Below are positions 44,185 to 52,158 of a DNA stretch of 64,000 nt, piece by piece. Position 1 is the first letter of the stretch. Each line of letters starts with the position of its first letter. Under the pieces are notes generated by a model, which was not told the origin of the DNA, did not search any database, and saw only the letters and a program-made list of their open reading frames with translations. The stretch is taken from the NCBI RefSeq assembly GCF_020012125.1, contig NZ_JAIFAG010000003.1, forward strand, positions 19,704 through 83,703, in the 5' to 3' direction. The translations under genes were made by a program, and so were the position numbers. This stretch comes from Hymenobacter psoromatis (GTDB taxonomy: Bacteria; Bacteroidota; Bacteroidia; Cytophagales; Hymenobacteraceae).

Positions 44185-44225
44185 TGCGTTTCTAGCTTGG
44201 AAACGCAGTTTCAGTTGTTTTCTCT
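44185..44225 (+). terminator. Terminator between the AlbA-type gene and hsdM
   Basis: TGCGTTTC (44185-44192) pairs with GAAACGCA (44200-44207) around a 7-nt loop, and a T-rich tail (GTTTCAGTTGTTTTCTCTT) follows. It separates hsdR-hsdS-AlbA-type gene from hsdM. Confidence 0.65.
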
Positions 44226-44235
44226 TATGACAAAA

Positions 44236-44254
44236 TGTATTACAATGTAATACA
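44236..44254. promoter_or_regulatory. 19-bp palindrome just upstream of hsdM
   Basis: TGTATTACA and TGTAATACA flank one A, a perfect palindrome 16 nt upstream of the ATG at 44271. It looks like an operator controlling the methylase. It also shows why the upstream in-frame ATG at 44235, which would place this repeat inside the gene, is less likely. Confidence 0.6.
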
Positions 44255-44270
44255 ACAACCCCTCCTCAAC

Positions 44271-45749
44271 ATGCGCCAGCCTACCCTCAATGCCACCGCC
44301 CAATCCCTTGTTCAACGCGTCTGGGGCTACGCGACCGTACTCCGCGACGACGGCGTGGGCTACGGCGACTACGTGGAGCAAATCACTTACCTACTGTTTC
44401 TGAAGATGGCCGACGAGCAGGCCGGTGCGCCCAACGCGCCCGCCGTGCCCGAGGGGAAAGACTGGGCCAGCCTGCGCCACCTCGAAGGCGACGCGCTGGA
44501 AGTGCAGTACCGCCACCTGCTCACCGACCTGGGCAAGGAGCCCGGCATGCTGGGCGTCATCTTCAAGAAGGCCCAGAACAAGATTCAGAACCCCGCCCGC
44601 CTCAAGCACCTGCTGGCCCTGATTGACCGCGAAAACTGGTCGGGTCTGGGCTTCGACGTGAAGGGTGAGATTTACGAAGGCCTGCTGCAAAAGAACGCCG
44701 AGGACGTGAAGGGCGGCGCGGGCCAGTACTTCACGCCGCGCCCGCTCATCCAAGCCATCGTGGAGGCCGTGGCCCCTACCCCTGGCCAGACCATCTGCGA
44801 CCCCGCCTGCGGCACCGCCGGCTTCCTGCTGGTGGCCCGCGACTACCTCGTGGACACCTACGGGGCCGAAATGGACCGCGAGCAGCTCAAGTTCCTGCGC
44901 GACCATACCTTCCACGGCACCGACATCGTGGACTCGGTGGTGCGCCTGGCCGCCATGAACCTCTACCTGCACGGCGTCGGTTCGACCGAAAGCCCGGTCA
45001 AAAACCAGGATTCCCTGCTCTCCGACCCCGGCGAGCGCTACGACTTCATCCTGGCTAACCCGCCCTTCGGCAAGAAGAGCAGTATCACGGTGATGAGCGA
45101 GGAGGGCCAGACCAGCAAAGACACGCTCAGCTATGAGCGCACCGACTTCGTGGCCACCACCAGCAACAAGCAGCTCAACTTCGTTCAGCACATCTACACC
45201 ATTCTCAAGGTAGGCGGCACCGCCGCCGTGGTGCTGCCCGACAACGTGCTCTTCGAGGGCGGGGCCGGCGAAACCATCCGCCGCAAGCTCTTGCAGGATT
45301 GCAACGTGCACACGCTGCTGCGCCTGCCCACCGGCATTTTCTACGCCCAGGGTGTAAAGGCCAACGTCATCTTCTTTGAGAAGCACGCCGCCGCCGAGCA
45401 GGCCCAAACCAAGGACCTTTGGGTATACGACCTGCGCACCAACCAGCACTTCACCCCCAAGGGCAACCCGCTCACGCTCACGCACCTCCAAGACTTCATC
45501 GCCTGCTACGGGAAACCCGGCCAACGCGCCCAGCGCCAGGAAACCGACCAGTTTCACCGCTACGACCTGGCCCAGCTGCTGGCCCGCGACAAAATAAACC
45601 TCGACATCTTCTGGCTGAAGGACGACGCGCTGGAAGACAGCGCTACCCTACCCGCGCCCGATGTGCTGGCCCTGGAAATCACCGAGAACCTGCAAGCCGC
45701 GCTGGCGCAGTTTGCCAGCATTGCCGAGGAGTTAGAGGAAGTCGCATGA
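44271..45749 (+). CDS. hsdM: Type I restriction enzyme, methylase subunit
   Basis: The 492-residue protein has the HsdM layout. A helical N-terminus (LNATAQSLVQRVWGYATVLR, EQITYLLFLKMADEQ) is followed by GQYFTPRPLIQAIVE. SAM motif I is ICDPACGTAGFLLVARDYL (~174-192), and the N6-adenine catalytic motif IV is FILANPPFGKKSS (~259). It methylates adenine on the target set by HsdS. The start at 44271 (MRQPTLNATAQ) is chosen over 44235 because a palindromic operator lies between them. The preceding terminator gives hsdM its own promoter, so the protective methylase can be made before the nuclease. It overlaps the next gene as ATGA. Confidence 0.95.
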   Translation: MRQPTLNATAQSLVQRVWGYATVLRDDGVGYGDYVEQITYLLFLKMADEQAGAPNAPAVPEGKDWASLRHLEGDALEVQYRHLLTDLGKEPGMLGVIFKKAQNKIQNPARLKHLLALIDRENWSGLGFDVKGEIYEGLLQKNAEDVKGGAGQYFTPRPLIQAIVEAVAPTPGQTICDPACGTAGFLLVARDYLVDTYGAEMDREQLKFLRDHTFHGTDIVDSVVRLAAMNLYLHGVGSTESPVKNQDSLLSDPGERYDFILANPPFGKKSSITVMSEEGQTSKDTLSYERTDFVATTSNKQLNFVQHIYTILKVGGTAAVVLPDNVLFEGGAGETIRRKLLQDCNVHTLLRLPTGIFYAQGVKANVIFFEKHAAAEQAQTKDLWVYDLRTNQHFTPKGNPLTLTHLQDFIACYGKPGQRAQRQETDQFHRYDLAQLLARDKINLDIFWLKDDALEDSATLPAPDVLALEITENLQAALAQFASIAEELEEVA

Positions 45750-46207
45750 ACCCAGCGTTCGACCAGCGGGTTGCCCGGTTACCGGGATACTTGGCGCAGC
45801 TCATCGCCCAAATCCCGCGTACCCGCCTTGCCCTGGGCCAAGACCTGCCGGCCGCTGGGGTGTACGCGTTCTACGAGCACGGCCATGCGCAGTACGTGGG
45901 CCGCACCGGACGGCTACGGCAGCGGCTCCTGGAACACGGCGGCAACGCTTCCAGCCACTACAGCGCATCGTTTGCCTTTTTGCTGGCCCGCGAGGCCGCT
46001 CAGGGCCTCGCCATTGACCTAGACCGGCCCCGCCATGTGCTGCAACGCTGTCCGCTGTTCGGGCCGTTGTTCACAGCTGCCAAAGCGCGCGTAGCCGGCA
46101 TGGAAATCCGCTGGATCGCGGTAGCCGATGACGTTGAACAAACCTTATTTGAGGTATACGCGGCTTTGGCGTTGAACACGCCCCACAACCACTTCAATCC
46201 ATCATAG
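45746..46207 (+). CDS. GIY-YIG domain protein at the end of the type I locus
   Basis: The 153-residue protein overlaps hsdM by 4 nt (ATGA), so it is translated with it. A GIY-YIG core is seen at ~38-64: GVYAFYEHGHAQYVGRTGRL, then RQRLLEHG, with the Tyr pair, Gly and Arg of the family. GIY-YIG domains cut DNA in homing, repair and restriction. The C-terminal part is unassigned (FLLAREAAQGLAIDLDR, then IRWIAVADDVEQTLFEVYAA). Homologues as small partners of type I methylases are plausible but unchecked. It may be an auxiliary nuclease. Confidence 0.8.
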   Translation: MNPAFDQRVARLPGYLAQLIAQIPRTRLALGQDLPAAGVYAFYEHGHAQYVGRTGRLRQRLLEHGGNASSHYSASFAFLLAREAAQGLAIDLDRPRHVLQRCPLFGPLFTAAKARVAGMEIRWIAVADDVEQTLFEVYAALALNTPHNHFNPS

Positions 46208-46629
46208 AAGTAGTGGATTGGCGTCAGGATACTGTCCAGGGGAGGAATAGCGGAGCTATAACGAATGCTGTAGAAGGTGTGCTTGGCCTTGGCTTTGACT
46301 AAGGCCAAACACGGTGCGATAGCTGCTTACTAACTCAAGATGAGTGGTCGAACGCCATGCTAACAGGTACTCCAATAAAGGTTAGCCAAAAAAGCTCAAA
46401 AAAAGCATCTCTACGCGCTGGAAAAGCCTTCGTCAAAACCATCCAATAAGGGCCCCTGGGCGGCGGCCAGCGTCGAGCGGCTTTCGGCCACCTGGCGCAA
46501 GCCTATGGCGCGGCAGGCTGCCTACTAACGCAGAGGTTTCGGAGGAGGGGCTTTTCCCGTAGGGCCGGGAAATTACCCCTCCTAGGCGCTCCTGTTTTAC
46601 GCGACTCCCTGCCTATAGCCCCGTCCCGG
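46208..46629. other. Gene-free spacer with a nested hairpin
   Basis: No credible gene is seen. Near its end, AGGAGGGG (46543-46550) pairs with CCCCTCCT (46576-46583), and inside it TTCCCG pairs with CGGGAA. It lies downstream of the VIT1-type gene on the minus strand and may stop its transcription, though no T-run is present. Confidence 0.5.
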
Positions 46630-47319
46630 CTACGGCGTCACGTTGAAAAAGTGGCCCACCACGGCCGTCAGGCCCAGGGCCAGGGCGCCCCAGAAGGTCA
46701 CGCGGACCGCGGCGCGCAGCATCCCCGAACCGCCCACGTAGGCGGCCAGCACCCCCAGCACCGCCAAAAACAGCAGGGCCGTGGCCGAAACCGTCCAGAC
46801 CAACCCGGCCGGGGGAGCCAGCAAGATGGTAGCCAGCGGCAAGGCCGCTCCCACCGTGAAAGAAGCCGCCGACGCCAGCGCGGCCTGGATGGGCTTGGCG
46901 GCAATAGTTTCAGAGATGCCGAGCTCCTCGCGGGCGTGGGTGCCCAGTGCGTCGTGGGCCATGAGCTGCTGCGCCACCTGGGCGGCCAACGCGGGGGCCA
47001 AGCCACGCCCCACGTAGAGGTCGGCCATCTCCTGCTGCTCAGCTTGCGGGTCAGTGCGCAGCTCTTCCTGCTCGCGGTCCAGGTCGGCCTGCTCCGAATC
47101 GGCCTGGGAGCTGACGGACACGTACTCCCCGGTGGCCATCGACATGGCCCCGGCCACCAGGCCCGCTACGCCGGCCACCAGCACGTTGTGGGCCGAGGCG
47201 TGGGCCGCCGCCACGCCCACCACCAGACTGGACGTGGAAATAATGCCGTCGTTGGCCCCCAGCACCGCGGCCCGCAGCCAGCCAATTCGTTGGGTATGAT
47301 GCTGCTCGATGTGTCGCAT
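46630..47319 (-). CDS. VIT1/CCC1-family membrane protein
   Basis: The 229-residue protein begins HTQRIGWLRAAVLGANDGII, the N-terminal signature of the VIT1/CCC1 (DUF125) family, with STSSLVVGVAAA in the first helix. Four further hydrophobic segments follow, and an acidic cytoplasmic loop (DSEQADLDREQEELRTD) lies between helices 2 and 3, as in iron- and manganese-transporting members. The C-terminal helices read VTFWGALALGLTAVVGHFF. It likely exports or sequesters Fe or Mn ions across the membrane. It is a single gene with no visible metal-regulated partner. Why a plasmid carries it is unclear; metal tolerance is one option. Confidence 0.9.
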   Translation of the reverse strand: MRHIEQHHTQRIGWLRAAVLGANDGIISTSSLVVGVAAAHASAHNVLVAGVAGLVAGAMSMATGEYVSVSSQADSEQADLDREQEELRTDPQAEQQEMADLYVGRGLAPALAAQVAQQLMAHDALGTHAREELGISETIAAKPIQAALASAASFTVGAALPLATILLAPPAGLVWTVSATALLFLAVLGVLAAYVGGSGMLRAAVRVTFWGALALGLTAVVGHFFNVTP

Positions 47320-47781
47320 AGGCCAGGTGGTTCAAGAGGAAGGGCTTTGCTCCGGCCCGCGCCCGCGCCGCCAGCGGCCAACGGAAGGGACCCGAAAGCG
47401 CGCCTGGTAAAAAATGACACGGGGGAGCAGTTTGAGAAGAAGACCAGTTGGCCGCGGCAGGTGGGTGGCTTGGCGCCCCCACGCCCAGGGGTTTGTCGGG
47501 CCTAAAACGGGCGGGAAGGAAAAAGGGAGGCGGTCCAGATAAAGCAGACTGAATCAAGCCTTACTGAAAAGCTAGAAAAGCCGTTCATTTGGAACCACCT
47601 TTATAAGGATTCAGCGCCAACTTATAATTATAAAATTCTGACTATCATTACTAAGTGTTTCAGTAAAATCTTAATTTCGGCGTATTTAAGACTAATAAAT
47701 AAAAATGTAAATATAAATAAATTATATATTTTTTAACGTGCAAAAAATAGGCTTGTTAACCGGTTTTTTTGCATGTTAGGG
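47320..47781. other. Spacer, GC-rich then strongly AT-rich
   Basis: No credible gene is seen. The first ~230 nt are GC-rich upstream sequence of the VIT1-type gene. The stretch 47560-47780 is very AT-rich and carries no clear repeat. Confidence 0.4.
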
Positions 47782-47925
47782 CTACTTCGAGTTGTTATCC
47801 TGTGAGATTAAGTAGCGCACGTAAGCTGCAAAAGATAATCCTAATGACTTTGCTTTCGCTACCGCAACCGCATAAAGCTCGTCCGACATCCGAACTTGAT
47901 AGGGCGGCTTAGCTTTCTTCTCCAT
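47782..47925 (-). CDS. 47-residue ribbon-helix-helix-like protein
   Basis: A minus-strand frame runs from an ATG at 47923-47925 to a TAG at 47782-47784. The product reads MEKKAKPPYQVRMSDELYAV, then AVAKAKSLGLSFAAYVRYLI and a short polar end. The strand (PYQVRMSDEL) followed by two helices, with SLGLSFAAYVRYLI as the second, matches ribbon-helix-helix plasmid regulators and antitoxins, which bind DNA as dimers. No toxin gene is adjacent, so it may be a regulator or relaxosome-type accessory protein. It is well formed despite its size. Confidence 0.75.
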   Translation of the reverse strand: MEKKAKPPYQVRMSDELYAVAVAKAKSLGLSFAAYVRYLISQDNNSK

Positions 47926-48117
47926 TGCGCAAATATAAAATGCACGAACGACATCTGAATTTTGTATGTTGTTTGTATATTTGTGTCGCTCATGTAGAGC
48001 AGCCTATCGCGTAGTGAGCAGAAAGAGGCCAGCCGCTGTCGCGACTGACCTCCGATGTAGCACCTGTTTGCAGCAGGCACTACGGCTGGGTCATTGACAA
48101 CCCAACTCCAAAAATAC

Positions 48118-48576
48118 ATGGCAAACCATGTAATCGGGACAAGTACGCTCCACAGCGTCCTCCCATCCTGCCTGGGCGAACTACGCCAGCACGTCCTAGC
48201 CATCCTTCTCGGCAACCCGCTTTTCAGCGAAGCGGAACACTTACGGGCCAACCACTTCGTCCACGAGTGCGAGGACGTGCCTCGGCTCACCCGCTGGCAC
48301 GCCAACGTCCTGGCCGAAATTGCCCGCCGCTTAGCCGCCGCTGCCCATCAGCGCAGCCAGGACGCCCTGCGCACTACGCTATGCCACATGCGCTCGGCCA
48401 GCTTCCGGGGCTACCGCCCGCGCCAACCCCAACCCGCCCCCGCCTGGGTACCCGGCGCGCCCCTGCCCGACCACGCCGACCGCCGCGCCGGCACCTTCGA
48501 CCGCCGCGCGGCCGCTCGCTTCCAACCGGCTGACTCCCTGACGCTCGCTCACTTGCTTCCCAATCCGGCCCGATGA
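48118..48576 (+). CDS. Hypothetical plasmid accessory protein
   Basis: The 152-residue product starts at an ATG at 48118; an in-frame TTG 24 nt upstream is less likely. The N-terminal part is helical (LPSCLGELRQHVLAILLGNP, then SEAEHLRANHFVHECEDVPR). The C-terminal half is Pro/Ala/Arg-rich and likely flexible. It overlaps the next gene by 4 nt (ATGA), so the two are co-translated. No family is recognised. Confidence 0.7.
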   Translation: MANHVIGTSTLHSVLPSCLGELRQHVLAILLGNPLFSEAEHLRANHFVHECEDVPRLTRWHANVLAEIARRLAAAAHQRSQDALRTTLCHMRSASFRGYRPRQPQPAPAWVPGAPLPDHADRRAGTFDRRAAARFQPADSLTLAHLLPNPAR

Positions 48577-48878
48577 GCGACCGCCGCGACCTCCGCCACC
48601 TGCGCCGCGCCCGCCACCTGGCCAAGCGCCAGCAGCGCCAACTAGCTACCCTGGAGCTGGCCGGCCTCACCGCCGTCACCCTGCACACCCACGACCAGCA
48701 GCTGACCATCGCCATCGAGCGCCTCACCGGCGCGCCCCTTGTGGACGTGCTTCGCGAAGCCCTGCGCGAGCGCCGGCAAGCCTGCGCAGCCGAGGCTCGG
48801 CAGGTCCGCCGGGACTGGCTGGAGGGCGAAAAGTTGGACGGCCGACTGGCTCCTCCCGCGCCGCCCCCCCTGCCTTAG
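48573..48878 (+). CDS. Hypothetical 101-residue basic protein
   Basis: The protein begins with a very basic helical region (MSDRRDLRHLRRARHLAKRQ) and continues with LATLELAGLTAVTLHTHDQQ and a second helix rich in Arg and Glu. It may be a small nucleic-acid-binding protein. It overlaps the preceding gene as ATGA, strong evidence for a real operon. No family is recognised. Confidence 0.7.
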   Translation: MSDRRDLRHLRRARHLAKRQQRQLATLELAGLTAVTLHTHDQQLTIAIERLTGAPLVDVLREALRERRQACAAEARQVRRDWLEGEKLDGRLAPPAPPPLP

Positions 48879-48972
48879 CTGCCCCTTCGTGTGCGACTCG
48901 CTATTCCTTCCCCCGCTGGCTGGCCAGGAGGCCGCCCCGCCGTGTCCCTTTCGCTCCGATTACTCCGCTACT

Positions 48973-49536
48973 ATGCTTTCCCCCCCTGCCTCCCCGCTGC
49001 CCTATGCGCAGGCCACCCCCGCCCAGCGCATGCAGGCTCTGCTCGCGCTGCGCCAGCGGCTGCGTCATCACTTCCCTACCCTGTCCGAGCGGGCCTTCAC
49101 CCGCGCCCTGGACGAGTTTCGGCCCGACCTGCTCCGGCGGGGGCCGCAGCTGGCTTTCCGGCCCCAGGACCTCACCCAGCTCGTGCAGCACCTGGCCACC
49201 AGTCCGGAGCTGCCCCTGCTGGACCCGCCCCGCTACGGGCTGCCGGCTTTGGACCTGGCCCAGTACGTGCTGCACACTAGTGAACTGGCCGTGCAGGCGC
49301 TGGCCGAGCTGGTAGCCCCCGGGATAGGTTGCGGCCCCCGCCTGCGGGCCCTGCTTCAGCGTCTGGCCTACCCCTACCCCCTAGCCGAGCGTATCGTGCA
49401 GGCCTGGCGCTGGGACCTGGCTAGTAGTCCCGCGCTGCCCGCGGGACTGCCCGGTGGGGGCCCCGCTCCCGGCAGCGCCGAGGTGCAGCGCCTGCTGCGC
49501 CGGTTGGCCTCCACCGATGGGTCGGGAGACGGGTGA
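48973..49536 (+). CDS. Hypothetical accessory protein, paralogue of 50087-50650
   Basis: The ATG at 48973 gives 187 residues. The region HHFPTLSERAFTRALDEFRP, then LTQLVQHLATSPELPLLDPP matches LTQYLAGSPELPPLDPP in the protein at 50087-50650, and the two share length and order of segments. The shared unit is an all-helical domain followed by SPELPxLDPPxY and a second helical part. No known family is recognised. The pair surrounds a small XRE-type regulator on the other strand. Confidence 0.7.
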   Translation: MLSPPASPLPYAQATPAQRMQALLALRQRLRHHFPTLSERAFTRALDEFRPDLLRRGPQLAFRPQDLTQLVQHLATSPELPLLDPPRYGLPALDLAQYVLHTSELAVQALAELVAPGIGCGPRLRALLQRLAYPYPLAERIVQAWRWDLASSPALPAGLPGGGPAPGSAEVQRLLRRLASTDGSGDG

Positions 49537-49654
49537 GTACCCGGCCCCGCGCCGGCGCCCGGCCTGGGTGGTGGGCTGGCCCGCCGCGTACCGACTTAGG
49601 GCGTCCGCGCGACCACTTTCAGTAGCCCCGGCCCTCGCCTAGCCCGCTCATCGG

Positions 49655-49882
49655 CTAAGCCGCAACTGCAAAGGTGAGCAGTTCGGGCAGCGAGAGTTCC
49701 AGGCCCTCGGCCAGGCAGGCGAGCACGTCCAGCGTGGGGGCAGTCTGCGCCTTCTCGATGCGGTACACCGTCTTCTTGGTAATGTCGGCGGCATCGGCCA
49801 GCGCCTGCTGGCTCCAACCCCGGGCCTCGCGCAGCCGCCGCAGATGCTGGCCAAAAGCCTGAATGCTGGCGGGTTTTTTCAC
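49655..49882 (-). CDS. XRE-family DNA-binding regulator
   Basis: The 75-residue protein is almost only a helix-turn-helix domain: FGQHLRRLREARGWSQQALA, then DAADITKKTVYRIEKAQTAP and TLDVLACLAEGLELSLPELL. This is the classic Cro/C1-type fold. It lies between two paralogous accessory genes on the opposite strand and probably controls one of them or itself. The start ATG gives MKKPASIQ directly before the fold. Confidence 0.92.
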   Translation of the reverse strand: MKKPASIQAFGQHLRRLREARGWSQQALADAADITKKTVYRIEKAQTAPTLDVLACLAEGLELSLPELLTFAVAA

Positions 49883-50086
49883 CCCCGCAAGCTCCGGCGT
49901 ACCCCCGAACGCCTTGTGGACTTATGTGTCCTCAATTTGCTGAAAATTCGTATGTTTGTGTGCGGCCGCCCCCCTGGCTCCTCCCCCCCCGGCCAGGCCG
50001 CCACCCCACCCCACCCCACCCCCTTGTCGTCGCCTAGCGCCACCAGCAGCTTTTGCTTTCTCTCCCCTCCCTACTATTCTACCCCC

Positions 50087-50650
50087 ATGCCCTCCCCTAC
50101 CCTTGCTTCCCCCCCCGTCTCAGAAGCCACCTGCCTGCCCTTCAAGCAGACCACGGCCCGTCAGCGTCACCTGGCCATCGGCTACGTGATGGACGAGCTG
50201 GCTACTCACTTCCCCACCCTCGACTTCGTGACCTGGGCTGATGCCGTGCTGCGGCTGATGCCCGACCTCTGGGTGGAGGGGGAGGTGGTGTCGGTCGAGT
50301 ACCCGGCCCTGCTCCAGCTCACCCAGTACCTGGCCGGTTCCCCGGAGCTGCCCCCGCTCGACCCGCCCATCTACTCCCCCCAGGCCGCCTACCTGGCCAA
50401 GCGCCTGCTCACCTATCAGGACGAGGCCATCCACGCCCTGGCCGACCTCGAGGCCAACCCGTCGGCCTACGGCCCCCACGTGCTCGCCCTGGTCACGGGC
50501 CTGGCCGCGGGCAACGGGATGGCCCACGAGGTGTACCGCGCCACCCATCCCGGCGCGGAGCACGCCCCCAATCGCCCGGACCCGGCCCCGGAGCGGGCGG
50601 CCGTGGCCGGGCGCGTGGCGGCCATTCAGCAGGCCCGCCAGCGGCGGTAG
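50087..50650 (+). CDS. Hypothetical accessory protein, paralogue of 48973-49536
   Basis: The ATG at 50087 (MPSPTLASPPVSEATCLPFK) gives 187 residues, the same length as the paralogue. Helical segments MDELATHFPTLDFVTWADAV and AKRLLTYQDEAIHALADLEA surround the shared LTQYLAGSPELPPLDPPIY block. A polar C-terminus (PDPAPERAAVAGRVAAIQQA) ends the protein. A C-rich low-complexity stretch (49970-50080) precedes the start. Function unknown. Confidence 0.7.
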   Translation: MPSPTLASPPVSEATCLPFKQTTARQRHLAIGYVMDELATHFPTLDFVTWADAVLRLMPDLWVEGEVVSVEYPALLQLTQYLAGSPELPPLDPPIYSPQAAYLAKRLLTYQDEAIHALADLEANPSAYGPHVLALVTGLAAGNGMAHEVYRATHPGAEHAPNRPDPAPERAAVAGRVAAIQQARQRR

Positions 50651-50799
50651 CTGCGCCTGCGCCCGCCCGCCGAACCTGCGGCCGGGAAAACGGCCCCTGG
50701 CTCGGCGCGCTGCTGCCCAGTCCCCTCCCCTGCCGGGCGGGCCACCCGCCCGGTGGCGGTTTCTCTCGTTCCCTACCTACTTCGCTACTTTTCTCTTTT

Positions 50800-51414
50800 A
50801 TGCCTTCGTCCTTCCGTTTCCTTCCTATCTACTCTATTGCGGGCGGTCTGGTCCTGGCCGGCACCCTACTGAGTAGCTGCTCCTCCACCCCGGCCGGCGA
50901 GTCGGCCAGCGCCCCCACCTCTTTATTGGAAACCACCAAACCCCGGAGTTTGGGAGCGGCGGCCGACTCGCTCAACGGCATGCCGGGCCACCCGTTCGGT
51001 CAGCCGCTGAGTGCCTTCCCGAAGCTGCTCAAAGTCAGCGATGAGGGCCCCGGCCGGGTGATGTACCGCTTCGAGGGCGGCGACCCCAACCCGCGCTCCT
51101 GGTTTACCAAGCACTACGCCGACGTGCCGGGACAGTTCTACTTCTTTCAGGACGGGAAGCTGGTTGCCTTCCGGGCCGTGGCTCACTCCCCGGTCGGCAT
51201 GGCCGCCCTGGAGCAGGAAGCGCGCTTTCTATTCGGGCGGGGGGATGAGGACGGCTCCCGCATCGACTGGACGGGGCAGAAAGTCCGCGTTACCCTGTGG
51301 AATCCCTTTTCCGAAGGCCGGGCCAGCAAGCAGCTGGACGTGCTCAGCCAGGCCGACCAGGCCGACCAGGCTCGTCGCAAGCAGGAACAGCTTAAAGCCG
51401 AGAACGGGCAGTAA
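50800..51414 (+). CDS. Lipoprotein of unknown function
   Basis: The 204-residue product has a lipoprotein signal: a hydrophobic segment (IAGGLVLAGTLL) followed by the lipobox LSSC with Cys near residue 28. The mature part is soluble, with the segment GRVMYRFEGGDPNPRSWFTK, aromatic and Gly-rich, and a helical Gln/Lys-rich tail (QADQADQARRKQEQLKAENG). No family is recognised. Membrane anchoring after the Cys is expected. Confidence 0.78.
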   Translation: MPSSFRFLPIYSIAGGLVLAGTLLSSCSSTPAGESASAPTSLLETTKPRSLGAAADSLNGMPGHPFGQPLSAFPKLLKVSDEGPGRVMYRFEGGDPNPRSWFTKHYADVPGQFYFFQDGKLVAFRAVAHSPVGMAALEQEARFLFGRGDEDGSRIDWTGQKVRVTLWNPFSEGRASKQLDVLSQADQADQARRKQEQLKAENGQ

Positions 51415-51531
51415 CGCGCCGGGCCGACATCCCTTTTTCCCACTCCCCTCCGTAGCTTCCAGGAAGCTGCTTTCCGCCGGGCGCGCCGGCTACCGACTGC
51501 GATTAGCCAGGTGCTTGGACGCCGCCTTCCC

Positions 51532-51738
51532 TCAGCTCTGCCACTTGGAGCCATACTTTTTTAGGATGGCCTGCACGGCGGGGTTTTGCGCGTCGCGGGC
51601 GCGAACCGCTGCCAGGAACCCGCTCACCTCCTGCTCTTCGGCCGGCGACAAGGGGGTAGAGCAAATGGGGGTCAGGTCTAGCTCGCGGGATTCTACCCCA
51701 AGTTTGAGGCGACGCGGGGAAGTAGGCGGAGCGGGCAT
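51532..51738 (-). CDS. Hypothetical 68-residue protein
   Basis: The product reads as a small soluble helical protein: LKLGVESRELDLTPICSTPL, then SPAEEQEVSGFLAAVRARDA and AVQAILKKYGSKWQS. It has a good start and composition. It is convergent with the lipoprotein gene. No family is recognised. Confidence 0.6.
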   Translation of the reverse strand: MPAPPTSPRRLKLGVESRELDLTPICSTPLSPAEEQEVSGFLAAVRARDAQNPAVQAILKKYGSKWQS

Positions 51739-52158
51739 GGCTTAATTGAAATTGGGATACGACGGCTGAACGCGCTTTTTCACCGCCGGGATTCTAAGAT
51801 ACGACTGGGTAGTAGCGAAGAGCCTTAACAGCGTTGCGCTCATAACTGGACCATGTGATACGGCCAGCCGCTACAGGACTTTTTGACCGCTACTTGCCAG
51901 GATATTCTGCCCTGGGCAAGCCGCTTTTCTGCTGGTCAGTTGGCTATTGGGGCTCGATTACCGGGCACCGCGTTACCGTTTTGCGGGCAGCTGTATAGCC
52001 TCCGCCGGCTTACTGTAGTTCTGGGTCCAACGAAGAACGCAGCCCCAAGGTGCACAATTAATTTAATACTACCTAGAGAACTTACTGCTGCTTACGACTC
52101 CTTTAAGCCCAGCATTTTTATTCGTTTACACCCTGAAAATCAAGCACTGCCGGCCGTA
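51739..52158. other. Gene-free spacer left of the palindrome array
   Basis: Open frames exist but none has a protein-like composition or a recognisable motif. No strong repeat is seen before 52159. Confidence 0.4.

Noticed and set aside
44391..45557. 388-codon antisense frame inside hsdM
   Set aside because: It is a shadow of hsdM, with Val/Gly-rich composition and no motifs.
46651..47505. 284-codon frame antisense to the VIT1-type gene
   Set aside because: The composition is Gly/Arg/His-rich; the opposite strand encodes a clear membrane transporter family.
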